This document shows positions 15,455-24,614 of a stretch of 64,000 bases of DNA, piece by piece. The position numbers and the translations under genes were made by a program. This DNA is from Variovorax sp. OV329 (lineage in GTDB: Bacteria; Pseudomonadota; Gammaproteobacteria; Burkholderiales; Burkholderiaceae_C): the NCBI RefSeq assembly GCF_900114785.1, contig NZ_FOUG01000012.1, positions 62,001-126,000 on the forward strand, written 5' to 3'. Each line of letters starts with the position of its first letter. The stretch's first letter is position 1. The notes under the pieces are model-generated. The model did no database searches. It saw nothing but the letters and a program-made list of their open reading frames with translations, and was not told where the DNA came from.

Positions 15455-16012
15455 ATGGATGACATCGTCAAGCAGGCACTCGCCAAGTGGCCCAACGTCC
15501 CGGACTGCTACGGCTGGCTCGGCCTGGATGCGCGCGGCAACTGGTACATGCGCGACGACCGCACGCAGGCGGCGGGCCCTTTCCCGCAAGCCAAGGGCTC
15601 GCTGCTGCGGCACGAGAAGCTCATCGACTTCATCCAGCGCAACTATGAGCACGACGACGCCGGCCAGTGGTTCTTCCAGAACGGCCCGCAGCGCGTGTAC
15701 GTGGAGCTGGAGGCCACGCCCTGGGTCTGGCGCGTGGAGGACGCGGGCGCCAAAGTCAGCACGCACAGCGGCGTGCCGGTGCAGGTCTCGGCCTGCCTGG
15801 TGGACGAGAACGGCCGCGTCTACCTCGCCTCGCCCATCGGGCTGGGCGTGGTTCACACGCAAGACATGGAAGCCGCCGCCGATGCCATCGAGCAGGGCCG
15901 CTGGAAGCCCGAGACGGTGAATGCGCAGGACCTGCCTGCACACTACGGCTACGTGGCCAGCCCGCAGGCGAAGCAGCCACCGCAGGCGCAGCACAAGGCG
16001 GGCCCCGCTTGA
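15455..16012 (+). CDS. DUF2946-type conserved protein
   Basis: This 185-residue protein begins MDDIVKQALAKWPNVPDCYGWLGLDARGNWYMRDD and contains GQWFFQNGPQRVYVELEATP and VSACLVDENGRVYLASPIG. I recognise it as a conserved betaproteobacterial family of unknown function, and the family number is recalled, not looked up. The start is set by AGGAG 12 bases upstream; the ORF stays open back to 15410. It sits between the hydrolase and an AraC-type regulator that starts within its last codons. Confidence 0.55.
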   Translation: MDDIVKQALAKWPNVPDCYGWLGLDARGNWYMRDDRTQAAGPFPQAKGSLLRHEKLIDFIQRNYEHDDAGQWFFQNGPQRVYVELEATPWVWRVEDAGAKVSTHSGVPVQVSACLVDENGRVYLASPIGLGVVHTQDMEAAADAIEQGRWKPETVNAQDLPAHYGYVASPQAKQPPQAQHKAGPA

Positions 16013-16830
16013 CGGCACCCTGGCACCAATGCCGCGTGGCACGCTCGCCCTGGCCGGGCGTGCACAGCGTCCGCACCGAGAGCGAGCGCCATTTCGGCAG
16101 GCATTGGCACGACACCTTCGGCATCGGCGTGCTGGAGTGGGGCGCACAGCGCTCGGCCAGCGGTCGTGGCGAGGTCGACGCCCGGGCTGGCGACCTGCTC
16201 GCGTGCAACCCCGGCGAGGTGCACGACGGCCGGCCGCTGGACGGGCACGCGCGGCGCTGGCGCATGGTTCACTTCGAACGCGAGTTGCTGGCCGCCGCCG
16301 CGGGCCGCGACGACATCGAACTCACGCGGCCCGTCATTTGCGACCCGCTGCTCCAGTCCGCGCTGCACCAACTGCTGGGTCGGCTCGAAGCGTGGCGGGC
16401 GAAGGACGCCGACACGGCCCTGGAGCGTCTCGCCTGCGAAGAGTCGCTGGCCGCAGTGCTGGGCCGGTTGCTGCAGGCGCACGCCAGCGTTCCGCCGATC
16501 GGACCCGATGCCCATGGTCCCGTCGCGAGGGTGCGAGAACGCCTGGCCGACGAGCTGCTGAGCGTGCCCTCCCTCGACGAACTCGCGGCCCTCGCCCAAC
16601 TGGGCAAGTACCAGCTGCTGCGGCGCTTCACACGCGTCCACGGACTGCCGCCGCATGCCTGGCTGCTGCAGCAACGGGTCGCGCGTGCGCGAGGCGCCAT
16701 CCGTGCCGGTGCCTCGCTGTCCCAGGCAGCGGCGGACGCCGGCTTTGCGGACCAGAGCCACATGACGCGCGCCTTCGCGCGGCAGCTCGGCTTCACCCCC
16801 GGCGCCTGGCAGCGCGCGCAAGCGCAATAG
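16009..16830 (+). CDS. AraC-family transcriptional regulator
   Basis: This regulator of about 273 residues has an N-terminal cupin-like sensory domain (ESERHFGRHWHDTFGIGVLE, AGDLLACNPGEVHDG) and a C-terminal double HTH (LADELLSVPSLDELAALAQL, QLLRRFTRVHGLPPHAWLLQ, FADQSHMTRAFARQLGFTPG). I take the start as the TTG at 16009, whose last two bases are shared with the stop of the previous gene. A GTG at 16036 is an alternative. The likely target is nearby, since it follows the small DUF gene and precedes a B3/B4 gene. The effector is unknown. Confidence 0.85.
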   Translation: MTAPWHQCRVARSPWPGVHSVRTESERHFGRHWHDTFGIGVLEWGAQRSASGRGEVDARAGDLLACNPGEVHDGRPLDGHARRWRMVHFERELLAAAAGRDDIELTRPVICDPLLQSALHQLLGRLEAWRAKDADTALERLACEESLAAVLGRLLQAHASVPPIGPDAHGPVARVRERLADELLSVPSLDELAALAQLGKYQLLRRFTRVHGLPPHAWLLQQRVARARGAIRAGASLSQAAADAGFADQSHMTRAFARQLGFTPGAWQRAQAQ

Positions 16831-16894
16831 CGTTCAAGACCGCGCGCCACGGTGCGCGCAGACTGATCGGCTCCTTCGCAAGCTCGAGCCGACG

Positions 16895-17608
16895 ATGTCC
16901 TTGAATCAGTTCTCCCACGCCGACGAAATCTGGGCCGCTCATCCGGGGCTGGCCGTGCTGGCGCTGCATGTCCGCAGCCTCGCACCGGATGCGAGTGCGC
17001 CGGCCGCGCAGATCGCCGCGCTCCACGAGCAGGCGCGCGTCCGCCTCGCTGCCGGCCCGGAGGGCGAGTTTCCCGAGATCCAGGCCTGGCGCCGCGCCTT
17101 CTCGCGCATGGGCCTCAAGCCCACGCAGTACCGCTGCGCCGCCGAGTCGCTGCTGCGGCGATTTCGCAAGGACGATGCGCTGCCCGCCCTGCATCCGCTG
17201 GTGGATGCCTGCAACGCGGCCTCGCTGGCCCACGCGATTCCGATCGCGGTGTTCGACCTGGCGCAGGTGGACGGCTCGCTGCAGGTGCGGCCGGCGACCG
17301 GCGAAGAACGCCACCTCGCTTTCGGCGGGGAGGCCGAACAGCCGGAGCCGGGCGAGGTGGTCTTTGCCGACGAGCAGGGCCATGCCCATGCGCGCCGATG
17401 GTGCCACCGGCAGAGCGTCCTCTCGACCGTGCGGCCCGCCACCACCGAGGTCCTGATCGTCGCGGAGGCGATGCACGACGGTGCCTCGCAGGACCTGGAC
17501 CGCCTGCAGCAGGTGCTGGCCGCGTTGCTGGATGCGCTGGGTGGCCGTGTGCTGGACGCGCGGCGCCTCCAGCGTGCCAGCCCGGCGCTGCCGTTCGCGC
17601 GGGCATGA
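16895..17608 (+). CDS. B3/B4 domain protein (phenylalanyl-tRNA synthetase beta-like)
   Basis: This 237-residue protein matches the free-standing B3/B4 domain family: FPEIQAWRRAFSRMGLKPTQYRCAAESLLRRF followed by LHPLVDACNAASLAHAIPIAVFDLAQVDG. This block, with the Pro-rich and SV-containing region RQSVLSTVRPATTEV, corresponds to the editing-like module of PheT. Stand-alone versions are common and their role (possibly hydrolysis of mischarged tRNA) is not settled. It ends at a bidirectional terminator. Confidence 0.85.
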   Translation: MSLNQFSHADEIWAAHPGLAVLALHVRSLAPDASAPAAQIAALHEQARVRLAAGPEGEFPEIQAWRRAFSRMGLKPTQYRCAAESLLRRFRKDDALPALHPLVDACNAASLAHAIPIAVFDLAQVDGSLQVRPATGEERHLAFGGEAEQPEPGEVVFADEQGHAHARRWCHRQSVLSTVRPATTEVLIVAEAMHDGASQDLDRLQQVLAALLDALGGRVLDARRLQRASPALPFARA

Positions 17609-17611
17609 AAA

Positions 17612-17636
17612 AAGCCGGCCAAGGGCCGGCTTTTCT
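17612..17636. terminator. Bidirectional Rho-independent terminator
   Basis: GCCGGCC (17614-17620) and GGCCGGC (17624-17630) form a perfect seven-base stem with a three-base loop. It has a run of A before it and TTTT after it, so it can end both the plus-strand B3/B4 transcript and the minus-strand cytochrome gene. Confidence 0.85.
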
Positions 17637-17653
17637 TGTGCAGCGACGGGCGC

Positions 17654-18331
17654 TTACTTGGCGGGTGCGGCAGCGGCAGCCGCGGGAGCAGCTGCATCAG
17701 GGGCAGCAGCAGCAGCGGGGGCAGCAGCAGCGGGAGCCGCCGCAGCGGCCGGTGCCGCTGCCGGAGCTGCCGCGTCTGCCGACGCTGCGGGCGCCGCACG
17801 CTCGGGCACCGGGAACTTGCCGCCGCTGGCGTTGGCCATGAAGACCACCGCACGGCCGATTTCCGTGTCTTCGAAATCGCCGCCACCCTGGGCAGGCATC
17901 GCGCCCTTGCCCTTGAGCGCGTGCTCCAGCAGCGTCGCGTAACCCTGGCCGAGGCGAGGGCCCCAGGCGGCGGCGTCGCCCATGTGCGGGGCGCCGGGAA
18001 TGCCGGGGCTGCCGTGGCAGGTCACGCACTGGGCCTTGAACACGGCCTCGCCGGTGGCGAGTTCGCGGTTGGCGTCGCGGATCTCGATGGACCCGACCTT
18101 GGCCAGGCGGGCCGAGACGTCGCGCTCGCGGTCTTTCTGCGAGACGCCGTACAGGCTCATGTCGCCGCCGCTGGCCGCGCCCGAGGGCATGTAGGCCGAC
18201 ACCACGTAGTAGACGAGGGCCACGATGATGAGGATGGGAGCAACGAAGGAAAAGAAGACCGCTATCAGAAGCTGCTTCGGATTCTTGATGGGGCCGGTGT
18301 GGGCTTCTTCGGTATGCGCGGCGTCGCTCAT
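17654..18331 (-). CDS. Membrane-anchored cytochrome c (cytochrome c5-like)
   Basis: This 225-residue protein has an N-terminal cytoplasmic tail, one TM segment (about residues 20-45) and a heme-binding CVTCH at 102-106. The axial methionine is in GAMPAQGG. The C-terminal 45 residues are an Ala/Pro low-complexity tail (APAAAPAAAAAP repeats). The family carries electrons in the periplasm, often to terminal oxidases. The next gene in transcription direction is on the other strand, so it is monocistronic. Confidence 0.88.
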   Translation of the reverse strand: MSDAAHTEEAHTGPIKNPKQLLIAVFFSFVAPILIIVALVYYVVSAYMPSGAASGGDMSLYGVSQKDRERDVSARLAKVGSIEIRDANRELATGEAVFKAQCVTCHGSPGIPGAPHMGDAAAWGPRLGQGYATLLEHALKGKGAMPAQGGGDFEDTEIGRAVVFMANASGGKFPVPERAAPAASADAAAPAAAPAAAAAPAAAAPAAAAAPDAAAPAAAAAAPAK

Positions 18332-18474
18332 GGAGTCCTCAAGTTTTCGATCGGGGGGCTGTCTCGTAAGGGGACCTGAAATCAACCGGGGATTATAGAA
18401 GGGCCCCCGGGGCTGCCGCCCTGGGGAAGGCCCTCCTTGTGGCGCCGCGTCAACGGCCAGCTCCGTGACCCCGC

Positions 18475-19932
18475 TCAGCGCCCCGCCTGCGCCTGGCTCG
18501 CCACCGCCTCGCGGCTGACCCAGCCGCCGCCCAGCGCCTTGAAGAGCAGCACCTGGTTCTGCAGCTGCGTCAGGCGCGTCTGCGTGGCCGCCAGCTGGGC
18601 CGTGAACAGCGAGCGCTGCGCGTCCTGCAGGTCCAGCGCATTGGCCACGCCGTTGCGGTAGCGCAGGTCCGACAGCTTGAAGCGCGCCTCTTCCGCGGCT
18701 GCCGTCTTGCGCAGCGCGTCGAGCTGGTCGCCCAGCGTGGCGCGGCCGGCGAGGGCGTCGGCCACTTCGCGGAAGGCCGTCTGGATCGACTTCTCGTACT
18801 GCGCCACCGCGATGTCGCGGTTGGCCCACGCCGAGTCCAGCCGTGCGCTGTTGGCGCCATAGTCGAAGATCGGCAGCACCAGCGAGGGCGCGAAGGACCA
18901 GGCCTCGGAGCCGCTCTTGAACAGCCCCGACAGCTCGTTGCTGGCCGTGCCGTAGGTCGCGGTGAGCGAGATGCGCGGGAAGAAGTTGGCCCGTGCCGCG
19001 CCGATGTTGGCATTGGTCGCCAGCAACTGCTGCTCGGCCGCGCGGATGTCGGGGCGCTGCTCGAGCATGTCCGAAGGCAGGCCGGCCGGCACGTCGGCCA
19101 TGGGGCTGACTGCGTCCAGCGCGCCCAGGCCGCCCTTGATGGTGTCGGGCGGCACCGGCGTGCCCAAGAGCAGCGCGAGCGCGTTCTCGTCCTGCATGCG
19201 CAGTCGCTGCTGCTGCGCGTAGGTGGCGCGGGCGTTCTCGGCCAGCGACTCGGACAGGCGCAAGTCGATCGCCGAGATCACGCCGTTGTCGAAGCGCAGC
19301 TGGGACAGCTTCAGGCCTTCCTGGCGGGTGGCCAGCGTCTCGCGCGTGATCTCCAGCGACTCCTCGTCGGCAATCACCGCCAGCCAGCCGGTGGCGACAG
19401 CCGCCACCAGGCTGATCTGCGTCGCCTTGCGCGATTCCTCGGTGGCCAGGTACTGGGCCAGCGACGCGTCCTTCAGGCTCTGGATGCGGCCGAAGAAGTC
19501 GATTTCCCACGAGGGGATGCCGACGTTGACGTAGTCGCTTTCGCTCACCGTGTTGCCCAGCAGCGAGGGCCGCTGGCGCGTACCGCCGGCATTGAGGTTG
19601 AGGTTGGGCACCTGCGCCGAGCGCGTGATGCGGAACTGCGCCTGTGCCGTCTGGATGTTGAGCACCGCCACGCGCAGGTCGCGGTTGTTCTCCAGCGCGG
19701 TGCCGATGAGGCGCGCCAGCCGCGGGTCGGTGAAGTAGTCCTGCCAGGCGATGTTCGCCGTGGCGGGCTGGCCCGCGATCTGCGCCGGGTTGTTCGGGAA
19801 GAACTGCGGCACCGGCGCGGCGGGCCGATCGTAGGTCGGGGCCATCGAGCAGCCGGCCAGCAGGACGGCCGCCGCAACGGCGCTGATGTGGGCGAGGGGA
19901 TTCCTCATTGGCTTCTCGATGTGTTTATTCAT
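18475..19932 (-). CDS. Outer-membrane factor of RND efflux system (OprM/NodT family)
   Basis: This 485-residue lipoprotein has the lipobox VLLAGCSMAP and the two OEP repeats with ALENNRDLRVAVLNIQTAQAQF and LATEESRKATQISLVAAVATGWL. NANIGAARANFFPRISLTATYG and FKALGGGWVSR follow. It forms the trimeric exit duct. The ATG at 19932 overlaps the stop of the pump gene by eight bases, so the two are translationally coupled, and together they make the standard MFP-RND-OMF operon. Confidence 0.93.
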   Translation of the reverse strand: MNKHIEKPMRNPLAHISAVAAAVLLAGCSMAPTYDRPAAPVPQFFPNNPAQIAGQPATANIAWQDYFTDPRLARLIGTALENNRDLRVAVLNIQTAQAQFRITRSAQVPNLNLNAGGTRQRPSLLGNTVSESDYVNVGIPSWEIDFFGRIQSLKDASLAQYLATEESRKATQISLVAAVATGWLAVIADEESLEITRETLATRQEGLKLSQLRFDNGVISAIDLRLSESLAENARATYAQQQRLRMQDENALALLLGTPVPPDTIKGGLGALDAVSPMADVPAGLPSDMLEQRPDIRAAEQQLLATNANIGAARANFFPRISLTATYGTASNELSGLFKSGSEAWSFAPSLVLPIFDYGANSARLDSAWANRDIAVAQYEKSIQTAFREVADALAGRATLGDQLDALRKTAAAEEARFKLSDLRYRNGVANALDLQDAQRSLFTAQLAATQTRLTQLQNQVLLFKALGGGWVSREAVASQAQAGR

Positions 19933-22900
19933 AGCGCGGCTCCTCGCCTTCGATGCCGGCGGCGCGCGCGTGGCGCCGGTCGGCGTCATGCTGGCGCGTG
20001 CTGCCCTTGAAGAGCGAGCGCACGACCACGAAGAAGACCGGAACGAAGAACACGGCCAGCGCCGTGCCGGTCACCATGCCGCCCAGCACGCCGGTGCCGA
20101 TGGCACGCTGGCTCGCCGAGCCCGCGCCGGTGGCCAGCACCAGCGGCAGAACGCCCAGACCGAAGGCCAGCGAGGTCATCACGATCGGGCGGAACCGCAG
20201 GTGCGCCGCGGCCAGGGCCGACTCGACCACGCCCTTGCCCGAGGCCTGCAGGTCCTTGGCGAACTCGATGATCAGGATGGCGTTCTTCGCTGACAGGCCG
20301 ATGATGGTGATCAGACCCACCTGGAAGTACACGTCGTTCGAATAGCTGCGCAGCCAGGTGGCCAGCAGCACGCCCAGTACGCCCAGCGGCACCACCAGGA
20401 TCACCGACAGCGGGATGGTCCAGCTCTCGTACAGCGCGGCCAGGCAGAGGAACACCGCCAGGATCGAGAAGCCGTACAGGATGATGGCCTGCGAGCCGGC
20501 GAGCTTTTCCTCGCGCGACTGGCCGGTCCATTCGTAGCCGAAGCCTGCCGGCAGTTGGGCCGCCATCTTTTCCAACTCGGCCATGGCCGCGCCCGAGCTG
20601 TAGCCCGGTGCCGCCGCGCCGGCGATGCGCATCGCCGGGTAGCCGTTGTAGCGCACTGTCTGCTGCGCGCCGTTCACCCACTTGGTGATGGCGAAGGCCG
20701 ACAGCGGCACCGGCTGCCCCTGGCTGTTGGCCGCGTTGAGCTTGAGCAGGTCGTCTGGCTGCATGCGCGCCGGCGCGTCGGCCTGCACCACCACCCGCTG
20801 CAGACGGGCCTGGTTCGGGAAGTCGTTGATGTAGGCCGAACCCAGCGAGGTCGACAGCGTCGTGTTGATGGACTCGAAGCTCACGCCCAGCGCGTTCGCC
20901 TTGTCGCGGTCGATCACGATCTGCAGCTGCGGCGCGTCTTCCAGGCCGTCGGGTCGCACCTGCGCCAGCAGCGGGCTCTTGCTCGCCATGCCCAGCAGCT
21001 GGTTGCGTGCGTTGGTCAGTGCCTCGTGGCCGGCGCCGCTGCGGTCCTGCAGGCGGAAGGTGAAGCCGCTGGCATTGCCCAGCTCGGGGATGGGCGGCGG
21101 CGACAGCGGGTAGATGAAGGCATCGCGGATGCCCGAGAGCGCGCCGAAGGCCTTGCCCGCGATGGCGTCCGCCGTCTCGTGCGCGCCCTTGCGCTCGTGC
21201 CAGTCCTTGAGCGTCACGAAGGCGAGGCCGGCGTTCTGGCCCTGGCCCGAGAAGCTGAAGCCCATCACCGCCACCATGCTCTGCACTTCGGGCTGCTTGA
21301 GGATGTAGCCCTCCACCTGCTGCATCACCGACAGGGTGCGCTCCTTGGTGGCGCCCGGCGGCAGCTGCACGTTCACGATGATGTAGCCCTGGTCTTCCTG
21401 CGGCAGGAACGAGGTGGGCAGGCTGCGGAACACGATCACCACGGCGCCCGCGATGGCCGCGTAGATGATCAGGTAGCGCGCCGCGCGGCGCAGGATGCGC
21501 GAGACCACGCTTTCATAGCCCTTGGCCGTGCGCGAGAAGCCGCGGTTGAACCAGCCGAAGAAGCCTTTCTTCTCGTGATGGTCGTCGTCCACCGGCTTGA
21601 GCAGCGTGGCGCACAGCGCCGGCGTGAGCGACAGCGCCATGAAGGCCGAGAAGGCGATCGAGGCGACCATCACCGCCGAGAACTGGCGGTAGATGTTGCC
21701 GGTGGAGCCGGCGAAGAAGGCCAGCGGCACGAACACCGAGATCAGCACCACGGTCACGCCGATGATGGCGCCCGAGATCTGCTTCATGGCCTTGCGTGTG
21801 GCTTCCAGCGGCGAGAGCCTTTCCTCCGCCATGATCCGCTCGACGTTCTCCACCACCACGATGGCGTCGTCCACCACGATGCCGATCACCAGCACCATGC
21901 CGAACATGGTCAGCACGTTGATCGAGAAGCCCAGCGCCAGCAGCGTGGCGAAGGTGCCCAGCAGGGCAATGGGCACCACGATGGTCGGGATGATGGTGTA
22001 GCGCCAGTTCTGCAAAAACAGGAACATCACCACGAACACCAGCGCCACCGCCTCGAACAGCGTCTTCACCACTTCCGTGATGGAGATGTTCACGAAGCGC
22101 GAGCTGTCGTAGGGAATGGTCCACTTCACGCCCGGCGGGAAGAACTTCGACAGCTCATCCATCTTGGTGCGGATGGCCTTGGCGGCCGCCAGCGCATTGC
22201 CGCTGGGTGCCAGCTGCACGCCCATGCCCACCGCGCTCTTGCCGTTCAGGCGGGCCGAAGTGGAGTAGGTCTGTGCACCCAGCTCGATGCGGGCCACGTC
22301 GCGCAGCCGCACGGCCGAGCCGTCGGTGTTGGCGCGCAGCACGATGTTGCCGAACTGCTCCACGTTCGTGAGCTGGCCGTTGACCACCACCGTGGCGGCA
22401 ATGGCCTGGCCGGGCACGTTGGGCAGGTCGCCGAGCACGCCCGAGGCCACCTGCGCGTTCTGGCCGCGGATGGCCGTGTTCACGTCGGCGGGCGAGAGGT
22501 TGTAGCCGCGCAGCTTGGCCGGATCGATCCAGATGCGCATGGCACGCTCGGAGCCGAACAGCTGCACCTGGCCGATGCCGGGCACGCGCTGCAGCTCGGG
22601 CACGATGTTGCGCGACGCGTAGTCGCCCAGCGCGGTGTCGTCGATGGCGGCGCTGTCGGAGGACAGCATGGTGAACAGCAGGAAGTTGTTGCGCGACTTG
22701 TCCACGCGCACGCCCTGCTGCGTCACCGAAGCCGGCAGGCGCGGGGTGGCGCGCGAGAGGCGGTTCTGCACGTCCACCTGCGCCAGGTCGGAGTTGGTGC
22801 CGGTCTCGAAGGTGATGGTGATCGTGCCGGTGCCGTCGGCCTGCGCCACCGACTCCATGTAGATCAGGCCCTGCGCGCCGTTCATCTCTCGTTCGATGAC

Positions 22901-23089
22901 GGCCAGCACGCTGTCTTCCAGCGTCTGGGCGGAAGCGCCGGGATAGGCGACGGTCACCACGATGGCGGGCGGCGCCACGGGCGGGTATTGCGAGATCGGC
23001 AGCTGGGTGATGGACACAGCGCCCATCACGATGACGAACAGCGCGATCACCCACGCAAAGATGGGGCGGTCGATGAAGAACTTGGCCAT
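19925..23089 (-). CDS. RND multidrug efflux pump (AcrB/MexB family, HAE1)
   Basis: This 1,054-residue inner-membrane pump starts MAKFFIDRPIFAWVIALFVI, the family signature, and has 12 TM segments with two large periplasmic loops. The proton-relay aspartates appear in VLVIGIVVDDAIVVVENV and the central TM motif in FGLGVLPLVLATGAGSASQ. The start was placed at the MAKFF codon, dropping 24 residues of non-conserved extension. It expels amphiphilic drugs and solvents. Confidence 0.96.
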   Translation of the reverse strand: MAKFFIDRPIFAWVIALFVIVMGAVSITQLPISQYPPVAPPAIVVTVAYPGASAQTLEDSVLAVIEREMNGAQGLIYMESVAQADGTGTITITFETGTNSDLAQVDVQNRLSRATPRLPASVTQQGVRVDKSRNNFLLFTMLSSDSAAIDDTALGDYASRNIVPELQRVPGIGQVQLFGSERAMRIWIDPAKLRGYNLSPADVNTAIRGQNAQVASGVLGDLPNVPGQAIAATVVVNGQLTNVEQFGNIVLRANTDGSAVRLRDVARIELGAQTYSTSARLNGKSAVGMGVQLAPSGNALAAAKAIRTKMDELSKFFPPGVKWTIPYDSSRFVNISITEVVKTLFEAVALVFVVMFLFLQNWRYTIIPTIVVPIALLGTFATLLALGFSINVLTMFGMVLVIGIVVDDAIVVVENVERIMAEERLSPLEATRKAMKQISGAIIGVTVVLISVFVPLAFFAGSTGNIYRQFSAVMVASIAFSAFMALSLTPALCATLLKPVDDDHHEKKGFFGWFNRGFSRTAKGYESVVSRILRRAARYLIIYAAIAGAVVIVFRSLPTSFLPQEDQGYIIVNVQLPPGATKERTLSVMQQVEGYILKQPEVQSMVAVMGFSFSGQGQNAGLAFVTLKDWHERKGAHETADAIAGKAFGALSGIRDAFIYPLSPPPIPELGNASGFTFRLQDRSGAGHEALTNARNQLLGMASKSPLLAQVRPDGLEDAPQLQIVIDRDKANALGVSFESINTTLSTSLGSAYINDFPNQARLQRVVVQADAPARMQPDDLLKLNAANSQGQPVPLSAFAITKWVNGAQQTVRYNGYPAMRIAGAAAPGYSSGAAMAELEKMAAQLPAGFGYEWTGQSREEKLAGSQAIILYGFSILAVFLCLAALYESWTIPLSVILVVPLGVLGVLLATWLRSYSNDVYFQVGLITIIGLSAKNAILIIEFAKDLQASGKGVVESALAAAHLRFRPIVMTSLAFGLGVLPLVLATGAGSASQRAIGTGVLGGMVTGTALAVFFVPVFFVVVRSLFKGSTRQHDADRRHARAAGIEGEEPRYE

Positions 23090-23102
23090 GCGGCGGCGCT
23101 CC

Positions 23103-24431
23103 TTATTGCTTGGCCGCCGGCTCGCCGGCCGCAGGCTTGGCAGGGGAGGCAGCCGCTGCACCGGCCGCGGGCGCTGCGCCGGCGGCGGCAGGCGCAGTTG
23201 CGGCAGCCGGTGCGGCCCCGGCGGCCGGTGCGGCGGTGCCAGGCGCCTGCCACGGCACTGCCTTCACGGGCGTGCCCGGCGGCATCATCTGCAGCTTCTG
23301 GAAGCCGTCGACCATCACCTGCTCGCCGGCCTTCAGGCCGTCGAGCACCACCCAGCGGTTGTTCTGGCCGGCGCTGATCTTCACGTTGCGGGTGCTGACC
23401 TTGCCGTCGGCGCCCACCACCATCAGGCTGTCGCCCTGCTGGGTGCGCGTCACGGCCTGCTGCGGCACGGTGATGGCGTTGGTGACCTGCGCCTGCTCCA
23501 GCCGCACGCGCACGTACAGGCCGGGCAGCAGGTTGCCGTTGGCGTTGGGCACTTCGGCGCGCAGCGTGATCTGGCCCGTGGTGGGGTCCACCGTGAGGTC
23601 GGAGAACAGCAGCTTGCCTTCCTGCGGGTACTCGGTGCCGTCTTCCAGCACGATCTTCACGCTGGCCGCCTCGCCGCCGCCGGCGCGCTTGAACAGGCCC
23701 GCCTCCAGGGCGCGGCGCAGGCGCAGCACGTCGCTGGCCGACTGCGTGAAGTTCACGTACATGGGGTTGATCTGCTGGATCACGGCCAGCTCGGTGGCCT
23801 CGCCCTGGCCGACCAAGGCGCCTTCAGTGACCAGCGCGCGGCCGATGCGGCCGGAGATGGGCGCCGTCACGGTCGCGTAGCCCAGGTTGATGCGCGCGGT
23901 GGTGAGCGACGCGCGGGCCACGCCAACGTCGGCCTCGGCCTGCTTCCACGCAGCCACGGCGTTGGCGTATTCCTGCTTGCTCACCGCGTTGGCCTCGACC
24001 AGCGGCTTGTAGCGCTCGGCCAGCGCCTTGGTCTGCACCACATTGGCCTCGGCGCGCGCCAGGCTGGCCTCGGCGCTGCGCAGGGTGGCCTCGTAAGGCG
24101 AAGGGTCGATCTTGAACAGCGGCTGGCCCGCCTTCACATCGCTGCCTTCCTTGAACAGGCGCTGCAGCATGATGCCCGCGGCGCGCGCGCGCACCTGGGC
24201 GATGCGCGAGGCCTCGGTGCGGCCGGGCAGCTCGACCAGCAGGCCGACGTCGCCCGGGGTGGCCAGGATCACGCCGACTTCGGGTGCCGGCATCTGACCG
24301 CCCCCGCCGCCGTGGGCGCCGGGCGCCTCGCTCTTGCCGCAGGCCGCGATTGCCAAAGCGGCGAGTGCGACGGCGGCCAGGCGCGCCGGGAAGGGAAAGC
24401 TGCTGCGAGAAACATCATGCAGTTGAGGCAT
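23103..24431 (-). CDS. RND efflux membrane-fusion protein (AcrA/MexA family)
   Basis: This 442-residue periplasmic adaptor has a lipoprotein signal (LAALAIAACGKSE). The lipoyl/hairpin part includes LPGRTEASRIAQVRARAAGI and GQPLFKIDPSPYEATLRSAEASLARA, and the distal region includes GQITLRAEVPNANGNLLPGLYVRV. The C-terminus is an Ala/Pro-rich extension of about 50 residues not typical of AcrA. It is first in the operon and faces the divergent TetR gene across a shared operator. Confidence 0.95.
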   Translation of the reverse strand: MPQLHDVSRSSFPFPARLAAVALAALAIAACGKSEAPGAHGGGGGQMPAPEVGVILATPGDVGLLVELPGRTEASRIAQVRARAAGIMLQRLFKEGSDVKAGQPLFKIDPSPYEATLRSAEASLARAEANVVQTKALAERYKPLVEANAVSKQEYANAVAAWKQAEADVGVARASLTTARINLGYATVTAPISGRIGRALVTEGALVGQGEATELAVIQQINPMYVNFTQSASDVLRLRRALEAGLFKRAGGGEAASVKIVLEDGTEYPQEGKLLFSDLTVDPTTGQITLRAEVPNANGNLLPGLYVRVRLEQAQVTNAITVPQQAVTRTQQGDSLMVVGADGKVSTRNVKISAGQNNRWVVLDGLKAGEQVMVDGFQKLQMMPPGTPVKAVPWQAPGTAAPAAGAAPAAATAPAAAGAAPAAGAAAASPAKPAAGEPAAKQ

Positions 24432-24542
24432 GCGAATCCTTTGAAGGAGACAGAGAGGAGAAGAACTGAAACGGGCGAATCGCCCGCCGCGGCCGCTCGG
24501 GCGCGGGAGGGGAGAAGGGGTCGCCGGAAAAGTCGGCTAGTT

Positions 24543-24566
24543 TACATACATTCATGGATGTATAGT
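24543..24566. promoter_or_regulatory. AcrR/TtgR-type operator in the divergent promoter
   Basis: The 24 bases TACATACATTCATGGATGTA followed by TAGT form an imperfect inverted repeat (ATACAT...ATGTAT). They closely resemble the known E. coli AcrR operator TACATACATTTGTGAATGTA plus TGTA. It sits between the MFP start and the TetR start, where a TetR repressor would block both promoters. Confidence 0.8.
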
Positions 24567-24614
24567 CACAGCTTCACCCCAGAACAAATCTTTTTTTTCG
24601 AGACAACCCACATC

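Noticed and set aside
20555..23377. A 940-codon plus-strand open frame over the RND pump
   Set aside because: It is the antisense shadow of the pump gene; the sequence is low-complexity His/Arg-rich and matches no family.
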